The notes below the pieces were generated by a model. It was given only the letters and a program-made list of their open reading frames with translations, searched no databases and was not told the origin of the DNA. Source: JAGOME01 sp039812375 (GTDB lineage: Bacteria > Actinomycetota > Actinomycetes > Actinomycetales > Dermatophilaceae). Taken from it: DNA of 64,000 bases. The translations under genes and the position numbers were made by a program. Shown piece after piece: positions 24,807 through 33,800 of this stretch (position 1 is the first letter of the stretch; each line of letters starts with the position of its first letter). The DNA is taken from the NCBI GenBank assembly GCA_039812375.1, contig JBDIAO010000004.1:1-64000 (forward strand). Reading direction: 5' to 3'.

Positions 24807-25844
24807 ATGACTACCACGAGCGAGTCCAGGACCACGCATCACGGGACGCAGTACGTGCCCCAGGACGGGTTACTCCTCGACGTCGAGGACCTCCACGTCG
24901 AGTTCCACACCGAGGACGGGGTAGCCAAGGCGATCAACGGGGTGTCCTTCCAGCTCCGGCAGGGGGAGACCCTGGCGATCCTCGGCGAGTCCGGATCGGG
25001 CAAGTCGGTGACCGCCCAGGCCATCATGGGCATCCTCGACATGCCACCGGCCAAGATTCCTAAGGGTTATATCCGATACTGCGGCCAAGACCTGCTGACG
25101 ATGCCCGAGGACCAGCGGCGCCGGACCCGTGGGCCCGAGGTCTCGATGATCTTCCAGGACGCGCTGTCCTCGCTCAATCCGGTGTTCCCGGTCGGGTGGC
25201 AGATCGCCGAGATGTTCCGCAAGCACCGCGGGATGAACAAGTCCGACGCGATGGAGCAGGCGCTGCGCCTGATGAAACGGGTGCAGATCCCGGCGGCGGA
25301 CGTGCGGATCAAGCAGTACCCGCACCAGTTCTCCGGGGGCATGCGGCAGCGGATCATGATCGCCATGGCGATCGCGCTGGACCCGGCGGTCCTTATCGCC
25401 GACGAGCCGACGACCGCCCTTGACGTTACTGTCCAGGCGCAGATCATGGCGCTGCTCGAGGAGCTCCAGCAGGAGCGGCAGATGGGGCTGATCCTGATCA
25501 CCCACGACCTCGGCGTCGTCGCCGACGTCGCGGACCGGATCGCCGTGATGTATGCCGGTCGCCTGGTGGAGACCGCGGACATCCTCCCTCTCTATGCCAA
25601 GCCGGCTCATCCCTACACCAAGGGCCTGCTCGACTCCATCCCACGCCTGGACCAGAAGGGCCAGACCCTGGCGGCGATCGGCGGCCTGCCCCCGAACCTG
25701 CTTCGGATCCCTGCCGGATGTGCGTTCAACCCGCGGTGCCCGATCGCACAGGACATCTGCCGGCGCGAGGTGCCCGAGTTGCGCGAGGTCGCCCCCGGCC
25801 GGTTCTCGGCCTGCCACTTTGCCGAGGAGGTGCTCAATGGCTGA
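24807..25844 (+). CDS. Peptide ABC transporter ATP-binding protein (DppD/OppD type)
   Basis: 345 aa; ATG with GAGAGG 6 nt upstream (longer in-frame starts ignored). Walker A GESGSGKS, signature FSGGMRQRIMIAMAI, Walker B VLIADEPTTALDVT, and the OppD-type C-terminal CAFNPRCPIAQDIC motif of peptide ATPases. It powers uptake with its partner ATPase. Its stop lies 8 bp inside the next gene. Confidence 0.93.
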   Translation: MTTTSESRTTHHGTQYVPQDGLLLDVEDLHVEFHTEDGVAKAINGVSFQLRQGETLAILGESGSGKSVTAQAIMGILDMPPAKIPKGYIRYCGQDLLTMPEDQRRRTRGPEVSMIFQDALSSLNPVFPVGWQIAEMFRKHRGMNKSDAMEQALRLMKRVQIPAADVRIKQYPHQFSGGMRQRIMIAMAIALDPAVLIADEPTTALDVTVQAQIMALLEELQQERQMGLILITHDLGVVADVADRIAVMYAGRLVETADILPLYAKPAHPYTKGLLDSIPRLDQKGQTLAAIGGLPPNLLRIPAGCAFNPRCPIAQDICRREVPELREVAPGRFSACHFAEEVLNG

Positions 25845-26922
25845 AGTCATCCTCAGTGCCCAGGGCCTGAAGAAGTACTACCCGATCAAGACCGGCGTCA
25901 TGCGCCGCACCACCGGTCACGTCAAGGCAGTGGACGGAGTCTCATTTGACCTGCACCGGGGAGAGACCCTCGGCATCGTCGGTGAGTCTGGGTGTGGGAA
26001 GTCCACTCTGGGCCGGCTTCTGATGCGGCTCGAGGAGCCCACCGAGGGACAGGTGGTCTTCGAGGGTAAGGAGATGCACAAGACGAGCGCCCGGGAGATG
26101 CGGGCCCTGCGCCGGGACATCCAGATCGTCTTCCAGGATCCCTACACCTCGCTCAACCCCCGGATGACGGTCGGCGACATCATCGGTGAGCCCCTGGAGA
26201 TCCACCCTGACATCGTCCCCAAGGGGGGGCGGCGGCGTCGGGTCCAGGATCTGCTCGACTTCGTCGGGCTCAACCCGGAGCACATCAACCGATACCCGCA
26301 CCAGTTCTCCGGCGGCCAGCGCCAGCGGATCGGCATCGCCCGCGGGATCGCCCTCAACCCCAAGGTTCTGATCTGCGACGAGCCGGTCTCGGCCCTCGAC
26401 GTCTCCGTCCAGGCCCAGGTCGTCAACCTCATGGAGAAGCTCCAGGACGAGCTCGGCCTGGCCTATGTCTTCATCGCGCACGACCTGTCGGTGGTCCGGC
26501 ACATCTCCGACCGGGTCGGGGTCATGTATCTCGGGATGATGGCCGAGCTCGGCACTGAAGAGCAGGTGTATGAGCGCCCCACCCATCCCTACACCCAGGC
26601 ACTGCTCTCCGCGGTTCCGGTGCCGGATCCGACCCTGCGGGGCAAGCGGGAGCAGATCGTCCTCGTCGGGGATGTCCCCTCGCCGGCCAACCCGCCATCC
26701 GGCTGCCGGTTCCACACCCGATGCTGGAAGGCCCAGGAGATCTGCAGCGTCGAGGTGCCTCCGCTCATCCAGCGGCCGGACGGCGTCAGTGAGCACGAGA
26801 GCGCCTGCCACTTCGCGGAGCCACGGGTGGTCGTCGCTGCGATCGAGGAGGAGCCTGCCGCGGGCCGGTCCACCGACACCGACGCGGGGTCGGCCGGGGG
26901 AGCCGCAATCGTCACCGACTGA
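25837..26922 (+). CDS. Peptide ABC transporter ATP-binding protein (DppF/OppF type)
   Basis: 361 aa; GAGGAGG 6 nt before the ATG inside the preceding gene. Walker A GESGCGKS, signature FSGGQRQRIGIARGI, Walker B VLICDEPVSALDVS, and C-terminal CRFHTRCWKAQEIC. Last gene of the transporter. Its stop lies in an 18-bp perfect palindrome that also contains the stop of rsgA. Confidence 0.93.
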   Translation: MAEVILSAQGLKKYYPIKTGVMRRTTGHVKAVDGVSFDLHRGETLGIVGESGCGKSTLGRLLMRLEEPTEGQVVFEGKEMHKTSAREMRALRRDIQIVFQDPYTSLNPRMTVGDIIGEPLEIHPDIVPKGGRRRRVQDLLDFVGLNPEHINRYPHQFSGGQRQRIGIARGIALNPKVLICDEPVSALDVSVQAQVVNLMEKLQDELGLAYVFIAHDLSVVRHISDRVGVMYLGMMAELGTEEQVYERPTHPYTQALLSAVPVPDPTLRGKREQIVLVGDVPSPANPPSGCRFHTRCWKAQEICSVEVPPLIQRPDGVSEHESACHFAEPRVVVAAIEEEPAAGRSTDTDAGSAGGAAIVTD

Positions 26923-26934
26923 ACCGGTTCAGTC
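26917..26934. terminator. 18-bp perfect palindrome spanning both stop codons of convergent genes
   Basis: GACTGAACCGGTTCAGTC is its own reverse complement. It contains TGA of the DppF-type gene (26920-26922) and, on the other strand, TGA of rsgA (26929-26931). It may form a short hairpin on either transcript. Confidence 0.5.
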
Positions 26935-27954
26935 CCCGTGGGTGCGACTGCGGGAGCGCAACAGACGACGCAGGGAGGCGAGCCGGGACGCCCCTGACGG
27001 CCCGGCCCCACCGGAGGCCACCCAGGGATCCAGGCCACACTCCGGCTCGTCATGAGAGCAGCCGCGCGGGCACAGCTCCGTCCCCGGCTCCAGATCCGGG
27101 AAGTGGTGGATGATCCGGGTCGGATCGACGTGGGCCAGGCCGAACGAGCGCACCCCAGGGGTGTCGATGACCCAGCCGGTGCTGCCTGGCAGCTCCAACG
27201 CGACCGCTGAGGCCGACGTGTGCCTGCCTCGACCGGTGACATCGTTGACGTCACCGGTCCTGCGATCGGCGTGCGGGACCAGGGCGTTGACGAGAGTGGA
27301 CTTGCCGACACCGGAGTGCCCGACGAGGACACTGGTGTGCCCGGTCAACGCGGCACGCAGCGGCCCCAGGCCGTCCGTGGAGAAGTCCCGGTGACTCGTC
27401 ACGACGTGTGGGATGCCCAGTCCGGCCCAGTCCCGCAGGAACGGTTCGGGATCGGCGAGGTCCGCCTTGGTCACCACGATGAGAGGGGTCATGCCCGCGT
27501 CGTAGGCGGCGACGAGACAGCGGTCGACGAGTCGGGGCCGAGGTTGCGGGTTGGCCAGTGCGACGACGATGACGAGCTGGTCGGCGTTGGCGACGATGAC
27601 CCGTTCGACTGGATCGAGGTCGTCGGCGGTGCGGCGCAACACGGTGGCGCGCGGCTCGATCCGGACGATCCGGGCCAAAGTGTCCGGGCTGCCGGTGACA
27701 TCCCCGACGAGCGCCACCGCGTCACCGACGACGAGGCGTTGCCGACCTAGCTCTCGGGCTCGCATCGCCAGGACCGTCCGGGGCCCGTCCGGTCCGGCTA
27801 CTCGCACGGTGAACCGGCCCCGGTCGACGGCGATGACCCAGCCGGGCACCGCGTCGGAGTGCGCGGGCCGGTCCTTGGTTCGTGGGCGGCTGCCGCGACG
27901 TCCGGGTCGGATCCGGACGTCGGTCTCGTCGTAGTCGGCGGCGGCGCGAGCCAT
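26929..27954 (-). CDS. rsgA: Ribosome small-subunit-dependent GTPase A
   Basis: A 341-aa protein, circularly permuted GTPase: N-terminal OB domain, then G4 VVTKADLADPE, G1 GHSGVGKSTL, G3 DTPGVRSFG, and a C-terminal zinc site CPRGCSHDEPEC. RsgA acts late in 30S subunit maturation. The ATG overlaps the aroA stop by one base (TGATG), so it is translationally coupled to aroA, a pairing common in actinobacteria. Confidence 0.94.
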   Translation of the reverse strand: MARAAADYDETDVRIRPGRRGSRPRTKDRPAHSDAVPGWVIAVDRGRFTVRVAGPDGPRTVLAMRARELGRQRLVVGDAVALVGDVTGSPDTLARIVRIEPRATVLRRTADDLDPVERVIVANADQLVIVVALANPQPRPRLVDRCLVAAYDAGMTPLIVVTKADLADPEPFLRDWAGLGIPHVVTSHRDFSTDGLGPLRAALTGHTSVLVGHSGVGKSTLVNALVPHADRRTGDVNDVTGRGRHTSASAVALELPGSTGWVIDTPGVRSFGLAHVDPTRIIHHFPDLEPGTELCPRGCSHDEPECGLDPWVASGGAGPSGASRLASLRRLLRSRSRTHGD

Positions 27955-29270
27955 CAGGGGGGTGGGCCTGAACCGTCGAGAGTGCTCACGCGCACGAGCA
28001 GATCCGCCCAGAGGGCGGGGAAGTCCGGCATCGTCTTGCCGACCGTGTCGACGTCCTCGATGACGACCCCGGGGACCTTCAGGCCCAGGACCGCTGCAGC
28101 CATGACGAGCCGATGATCGGCATACGTGTGGAAGAGCCCACCGCGCAGCCGGCCCGGCGTGATGCGCAACCCGTCCGTGGTCTCGCTGACCTGCGCCCCG
28201 AGCCGGCCCAGCTCGGTCGCGAGGGCGGCGAGACGGTCGGTCTCATGGCCGCGGATGTGGGCGACCCCCCGGATGGTGCTCGGGGCCTCTGCCAGTGCGG
28301 CGAGAGCTGCGACGATCGGGGTGAGCTCACTGCTCTCGTGCAGGTCGACGTCGACGCCGTCGATGCTGCCGCGGCCGGTGACGACCAGCCCGCGGTCGTC
28401 GAGAACGACGTCGGCGCCCATGAGGGTGAGAATCTCACGGATCTCATCGCCCCCCTGGGTCGTCCGCAGCGGCCAATCCGGAACGCGTACCCGCCCGCCG
28501 GCGACCAGGGCAGCGGCGAGGAAGGGCGCCGCGCCGGACAGGTCGGGCTCGATGGTGACGTCAAGGGCGGTGATGGCACCAGGTTCGACCCGCCAGGTGT
28601 TTGGGACCTCGTCGTCGACCACGACGCCGGCCTCGCGCAGAGTGTGCACGGTCATCTCGATGTGCGGCAGGCTCGGTAGGGCCGGACCGTCGTGGTGGAT
28701 GCTCACCCCCTCCTCGAACCTGGCCCCGGCCAGGAGCAGAGCGGAGACGAACTGAGAGGATGGCGAGGCGTCCAGGGTGACCGCGCCACCTCGCACGAAA
28801 CCGTGGCCGTGCACGGTCAGCGGCAGAGCGGCCCGCCCGCCGTCGTCGATGTCCACACCGAGGGACCTCAGTGCCTGCAGGAGCGGGGCCATCGGGCGCC
28901 GGCGGGCCGCTTCGTCACCGTCGAAACCAGTGGCGCCGACCCCCAAGGCAGCGACCGGTGGGACGAAGCGCATGACGTTGCCGGCGAGCCCGCAGTCGAT
29001 CCAGGGGGCCGGGCGCACCGGGCCTGGGGTGACCTTCCAGCCGCCGTCGCTGGTGTCCTCGATCCCGGTCCCGAGGGCCCGCAGCGCGTCGACCATGAGC
29101 AGGGTGTCGCGGGAGCGCAATGGACGGTGCAGTCGGGAGCTGTCCCGCGCGAGGGCAGCCAGGACGAGCACGCGGTTCGTCAGCGACTTCGACCCGGGCA
29201 GACGGATGACCGCATCGAGCGGACCTGGTGCCGTCGGGGCCGGCCAGTCGACCCGGGGGGCGGTTCTCAA
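27954..29270 (-). CDS. aroA: 3-phosphoshikimate 1-carboxyvinyltransferase (EPSP synthase)
   Basis: A 438-aa protein. Catalyses PEP plus shikimate-3-phosphate to EPSP in the shikimate pathway. Substrate motifs: LPGSKSLTNR (residues 24-33), LAGNVMRF, SSQFVSALLLAG, and the late RGHETDRLAAL and YADHRLVMA. The start codon is TTG with AAGGAG 8 nt upstream, chosen for length and the VDWPAPTAPGPLDA N terminus of actinobacterial AroA. Upstream, the divergent SRAP gene begins 79 bp away. Confidence 0.93.
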   Translation of the reverse strand: MRTAPRVDWPAPTAPGPLDAVIRLPGSKSLTNRVLVLAALARDSSRLHRPLRSRDTLLMVDALRALGTGIEDTSDGGWKVTPGPVRPAPWIDCGLAGNVMRFVPPVAALGVGATGFDGDEAARRRPMAPLLQALRSLGVDIDDGGRAALPLTVHGHGFVRGGAVTLDASPSSQFVSALLLAGARFEEGVSIHHDGPALPSLPHIEMTVHTLREAGVVVDDEVPNTWRVEPGAITALDVTIEPDLSGAAPFLAAALVAGGRVRVPDWPLRTTQGGDEIREILTLMGADVVLDDRGLVVTGRGSIDGVDVDLHESSELTPIVAALAALAEAPSTIRGVAHIRGHETDRLAALATELGRLGAQVSETTDGLRITPGRLRGGLFHTYADHRLVMAAAVLGLKVPGVVIEDVDTVGKTMPDFPALWADLLVRVSTLDGSGPPP

Positions 29271-29335
29271 CGGTGGGGCTCCTTGGGCGTAGCGCGGTGG
29301 TCCGGTCTCCCACGCTAGTCGCTGTCAGGGCTGGT

Positions 29336-29341
29336 TAGGGT
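29336..29341 (+). promoter_or_regulatory. -10 box of the SRAP gene
   Basis: TAGGGT 7 nt before the ATG at 29349. Consistent with a leaderless mRNA. No SOS operator was recognised. Confidence 0.45.
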
Positions 29342-29348
29342 GGTCGCC

Positions 29349-30191
29349 ATGTGTGGTCGGTATGCCGCCACGGCGAACCCCGCCGAGCTCGTCGTCGCGT
29401 ACGAGGTGGAGCAGGACCGGAGCGCAGAGCCGACCCGCGGTCTGCGCACCGGAGCGCAGCCTGCGTCGACGGTCCTGCCCGACTACAACATGGCTCCCAC
29501 GAAGCGGGCGCCCGTCGTGCTGACTCGGGCGTTGCGCTCGGTCGAGGACGCCGGCCCGGTGCGGCAGCTGCGCCTGCTCACCTGGGGTCTCGTGCCGAGT
29601 TGGGCCAAGGACACCTCCTCGGCCGGGCGGATGATCAACGCCAGGTCCGAAACGGTGGCGACGAGGCCGTCGTTCGCCAGGGCCCTGCGGGCCCGCCGTG
29701 CCCTGGTCCCGGCCACGGGGTGGTATGAGTGGCAACGGTCGCCGGTGGCCACGGACGCCAAGGGGAAGCCGCTCACCCAGCCGTTCTTCATTCGCCGTGG
29801 AGATGGCCTACCGCTCGCCTTCGCCGGGCTCTACGAGTTCTGGCGAGATCCTGCTGTCCCTGATGGTGACGATCCAGCCGCCTGGTTGGCCACGTTCACC
29901 ATCCTCACCACTACCGCGGAGGCCGGACTGGATCGGATCCATGACCGGCAACCACTCGTGCTTGACCCGGACTGCTGGGGGCGCTGGCTCGACCCGTCAC
30001 TGACCGATCCGGCCGACGTCGCCGACGTGCTGGCAACCCGCACCCACAGCGGACGCTTTACGGCATACCCCGTGGGTCGTGCCGTGGGCTCGACCCGGGC
30101 CAACGGCCCCGCCCTGATCGAGCCGCTCCCGGTCACCGAGCTGCACGGCGTCGTGGACCCGGCCTCGGGGGAGATCCTCGGTACTGCGTGA
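29349..30191 (+). CDS. SOS response-associated peptidase (SRAP, YedK/HMCES family)
   Basis: 280 aa. The start is decided by the chemistry: the catalytic Cys must be residue 2 (MCGRYA), exposed after Met removal. Other active-site parts are visible: YNMAPT Asn, the Glu of GWYEW and the His of THSGRFTAYPV. SRAP proteins form stable thiazolidine crosslinks with abasic sites in single-stranded DNA to protect them. The gene ends in a GTGA overlap with the hydrolase gene. Confidence 0.93.
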   Translation: MCGRYAATANPAELVVAYEVEQDRSAEPTRGLRTGAQPASTVLPDYNMAPTKRAPVVLTRALRSVEDAGPVRQLRLLTWGLVPSWAKDTSSAGRMINARSETVATRPSFARALRARRALVPATGWYEWQRSPVATDAKGKPLTQPFFIRRGDGLPLAFAGLYEFWRDPAVPDGDDPAAWLATFTILTTTAEAGLDRIHDRQPLVLDPDCWGRWLDPSLTDPADVADVLATRTHSGRFTAYPVGRAVGSTRANGPALIEPLPVTELHGVVDPASGEILGTA

Positions 30192-30841
30192 CCTCTCGCA
30201 TCCTGTCCGTGAGCACCCCGGCGGGCCTTGGCCGGGTCACGCTCATCGATGACTGCCAAGGACCGCAGGGGCGCCAGCGGCCATCAGGCCTGCTCCTGCT
30301 GGGCCACGGCGCAGGCGGGGCGCGGTGGACACCCGACATCGACGCGGTCGTTGACGCAGCGGTCGCGGCGGGGTGGTGCGTGGCGCTGGTCGACCAACCC
30401 TGGCGGCTCGCCGGCAAGAGGGTCGGGCCCGGTCCGGCGCACCTCGACCTGGCCTGGGTTCCGCTGGTCGCTGCCGCAGTCGAGGCGTCGCGCGCGCCGG
30501 GGCCGGTGGTCGTCGGTGGGCGCAGTGCCGGGGCACGGGTCGCCTGCCGGACGTGCGCGACAGTCGGTGCCGACGCTGTGCTCGCGCTGTCCTTTCCGCT
30601 GTATCCGCCGGGTCGTCCTGAGGCGAGTCGGGCAGCGGAGCTGCTGGTGCCCTCGCAGGCCGGACTGCCGCTGCGGGTGATCCAGGGGAGCGCGGACCGG
30701 TTCGGGACGCCGACGCAGATCGCGGCGGTGCTTGGTGACGGTGACGTCGTGGCGGTTGACGGCACGCACGCACTGAGCCACGTCGAACCGGTCGCCGCGG
30801 CTGCCGTGCAGTGGTTGACTCGGCTCGCCGCCGGTCGCTGA
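30188..30841 (+). CDS. Alpha/beta hydrolase of the KANSL3/TEX30-like dienelactone hydrolase group
   Basis: A 217-aa protein with LLLGHGAGGARWTPDID (oxyanion region), nucleophile elbow GGRSAGARVA, acid in a later strand and His in VDGTHALSH. These small hydrolases of unknown substrate often follow SRAP in actinobacteria. GTG start coupled to the SRAP stop. Confidence 0.85.
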   Translation: MTSRILSVSTPAGLGRVTLIDDCQGPQGRQRPSGLLLLGHGAGGARWTPDIDAVVDAAVAAGWCVALVDQPWRLAGKRVGPGPAHLDLAWVPLVAAAVEASRAPGPVVVGGRSAGARVACRTCATVGADAVLALSFPLYPPGRPEASRAAELLVPSQAGLPLRVIQGSADRFGTPTQIAAVLGDGDVVAVDGTHALSHVEPVAAAAVQWLTRLAAGR

Positions 30842-30863
30842 GCCGGGCAACGACGGCGGGCCC

Positions 30864-30878
30864 CGTCGCAGAGCGACG
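30864..30878. terminator. Weak hairpin between convergent genes
   Basis: CGTCGC / GCGACG with an AGA loop lies in the 50 bp between the hydrolase and CotH-protein genes. It could serve as terminator in either direction. Confidence 0.35.
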
Positions 30879-30891
30879 AAGGGTCAGTGGC

Positions 30892-33800
30892 CTACTTCCA
30901 CTTACTGTCCAGCCAGTTCCACCGAGCCGTGTACCAGGTCTGCAGGCTGCTGACCCCAGCGTTGAGGTTGTGCGAACCCCACACCGTGCCGTCGGCTGTT
31001 ACGGACTGGGCGATGAAGTCCTTCTCGGAGTTGGTGAAGCTGGTCATCACACTTGGCGACCACTGATTCTTGAACGCCGCCCACCGTGTCTTCACGAGGG
31101 CCTTGAACTCCGGGTTGGCCATCAGGTCGTGGAACCAGGTAGGCACTCCCTGGACCGCAGTGATGCTGCTGTTGGGTTCGCTCACCCACCAGCCGGAGGT
31201 CGTCGCTTCCTCCGGGCCCGCGTGGGTCGCGTTGCCATAGGAGGTGTCGAAGTCCCACAGCGGACCGAAGTACAGCTTGCCGGGGACACCGTTGACGTCC
31301 TTCTTCTTGTACATGAACACACTGGAGCGCATGTTCGCGCCGTAGTTCTTCGTCAGCTCCATGGCGATGATGAAGTCCGCGGTGGAGTTGCCGTCGAGAT
31401 ACTGCTGCCAGTTGCCCGCCTTGATCGCCTGGTTGGCTTCTTCGAGGTAGTTGTCGATGTAGTCGATCTGGGCCGACGTGATGCCAGTGCCGTCGTCTTC
31501 GTCCTCAGGCTCCTTGATGCCGACCCAGCCGCGGCCGTTGCAGGTACCGGACTCTTGGAAGCCGACCACTCCTGGGCCACCGACGCACACGTTGTGGTCG
31601 CTGGTGCGCCGGTTGTCCCACTCGAGCATGTAGCCGCCGCTGATATCGGTGCTGGTGCTCTTCAGTGGGTCGATGTTGACCCGCTTGCCCGGGTCGCCGG
31701 TCACCCTGTCGGTGAGGATGTAGCTGCCGTTGTACTTACCGTTGACGTAGACGTCGACCGGTGTCGCGCCAGGCGTCCACTCCAGACCGGTCAGGGACGG
31801 CCCCATCTTGTAGGTCATGGTGTTGCGGATGAAGGACTCGTCCTCGTAGTTGGCGATGAGGTTCCACTTCTTGAACTTACCCATGCCGCACAGGTTCGCT
31901 GAGGTGTAGAGGGCGAACTTGAAGGGCTTCTTGGGCAGGTCCCAGGTGGAGTTGCCACGGCCAGACGCCTTCATCGCCGACGGGGCGAGTGCGGTGCACC
32001 GCGAGTTGTTGTTGTCCGGCACCGCGATGGTGAACTTGCCCTCCCAATAGCGGTCCTTGGCGGTGATGCCCTCGCCCTCGTTGGTGTCGATGTAGACGGT
32101 CGCCAATCCAGTGTTCTTCGTGGATCGGGGTGCCTCGAAGTTCACCTCATTGGTCAGGTTCTCCAGAGACCCGCCGGGGTCGGCGACGACGCGGTAGGCG
32201 TGCTCCACGCGGAACGGGGTGGTGACGGTGAAGGTCACCTTGCCGTTAGCACCGACCGTAGCCTGGCTTACCTGGCGCCACTCCGGAGCATCCACCCCGT
32301 TGGCCAGAACAGTCCCCGCCTTGGTCGCGAACCTCAGGTACTGCAGTCGCGCGACCTTGCCGGAGTAGCCGGGGCCGAACGTGGCGGTGAAGACGGCGGA
32401 AGTGCCACTGGGGGCGACCGTCAACTCACCCAGTGGCGACACTGTGATGATGACGTCATCAGTGGCAGTGAGCGCACCGTCGCTCACGGTCAGCGAGAAC
32501 GTGTATGTCGTGCCCGCCGTCGTCCCTGCCGTGAAGGTCGGCTTGGCCACATTGCTGGCGTTGAGGGTCACTCCGGACGGGGCGGTCCAGGCGTAGCTCA
32601 GCGTCTGACCATCTGGATCCGTGGAGCCCGACCCGTCGAGGGTGACGGTGCTTCCGGCTGCGACCGACTGGTCAGGGCCAGCATTGGCCACCGGCGGCCG
32701 GTTGGCGTTGACGGTGACCACCACCTCATCAGCCGTGCTGGTCTGTGTGCCGTCGCTGACGACCAGTGAGAAAGCGTAGCGACCCGGGGCGGGCGCGGTG
32801 AACGTGGGCTTGGCCACGTTGTCGGCACTGAGAGCCACCCCTGCTGGAGGCGTCCACGCGTAGGTCAACGCGCCCCCTTGGCCACCGGTGCCCGATCCGT
32901 TCAAGGTGACCAGCGAACCCTCGACCACGCTCTGGTCCGGGCCGGCATTGGCCACCGGCGGACCTGCTGGGCCCGCTGTGCCCCAGATCTCGAATTCGGA
33001 CAGACCCACGTTCTGGGTCGTCGAGGATACCGAGGTGACGGTGAATTTCACCCAGGTCACCGTGCGCGGGCTGAACGTCACGGTCACTGCCGCCCCGTTG
33101 TTCGTCAACGACGGCACCTGCACACTAGAGCTGCCATCGGAGAAGGTCAGCGTCCCACCGGTGACCTGGTCGTTACTGTTCGGCCGGTCATACAAGACGA
33201 CCTTGCTCACCGTCGCCGACGGGAACGACACCTGGATCGACGACCCGGACTTCCCGCCGACCGTGGCCCACTCCGCAGCCGAATTCGACGGATATCCACT
33301 GATCACCCCATCGATCGCCTTCGCCGCTGTCTGCGACGTCGAGGTGTTCTGCGACGACGCCGACGCCGACGCCCCCGCAGCCCGCGCCACATTGGCCAGC
33401 GTTGCCGTCGGGGTCGGCGTGGGCGTGGGCGTGGGCGTGGGCGTTGCAGTCGGCGTGGGCGTGGGCGTGGGCGTTGGCGTCGGCGTTGGCGTCGGGCTCG
33501 GACCCACCGGGCCCGTCGTGCCCCAGATCTCGAACTCGGCCAGGCCGATGTTCTGCGTCTTGGTCGACACGGAGTCGACGGTGAATTTCACCCAGGTCAC
33601 CGTGCGCGGGCTGAACGTCACGGTCACTGCCGCCCCGTTGTTCGTCAACGACGGCACCTGCACACTCGAGCTGCCATCGGAGAAGGTCAGCGTCCCACCG
33701 GTGACCTGGTCATCACTGTTCGGCCGGTCATACAAGACGACCTTGCTCACCGTCGCCGATGGGAACGAGACCTGGATCCATGACCCTGCCTTGCCCTTAT

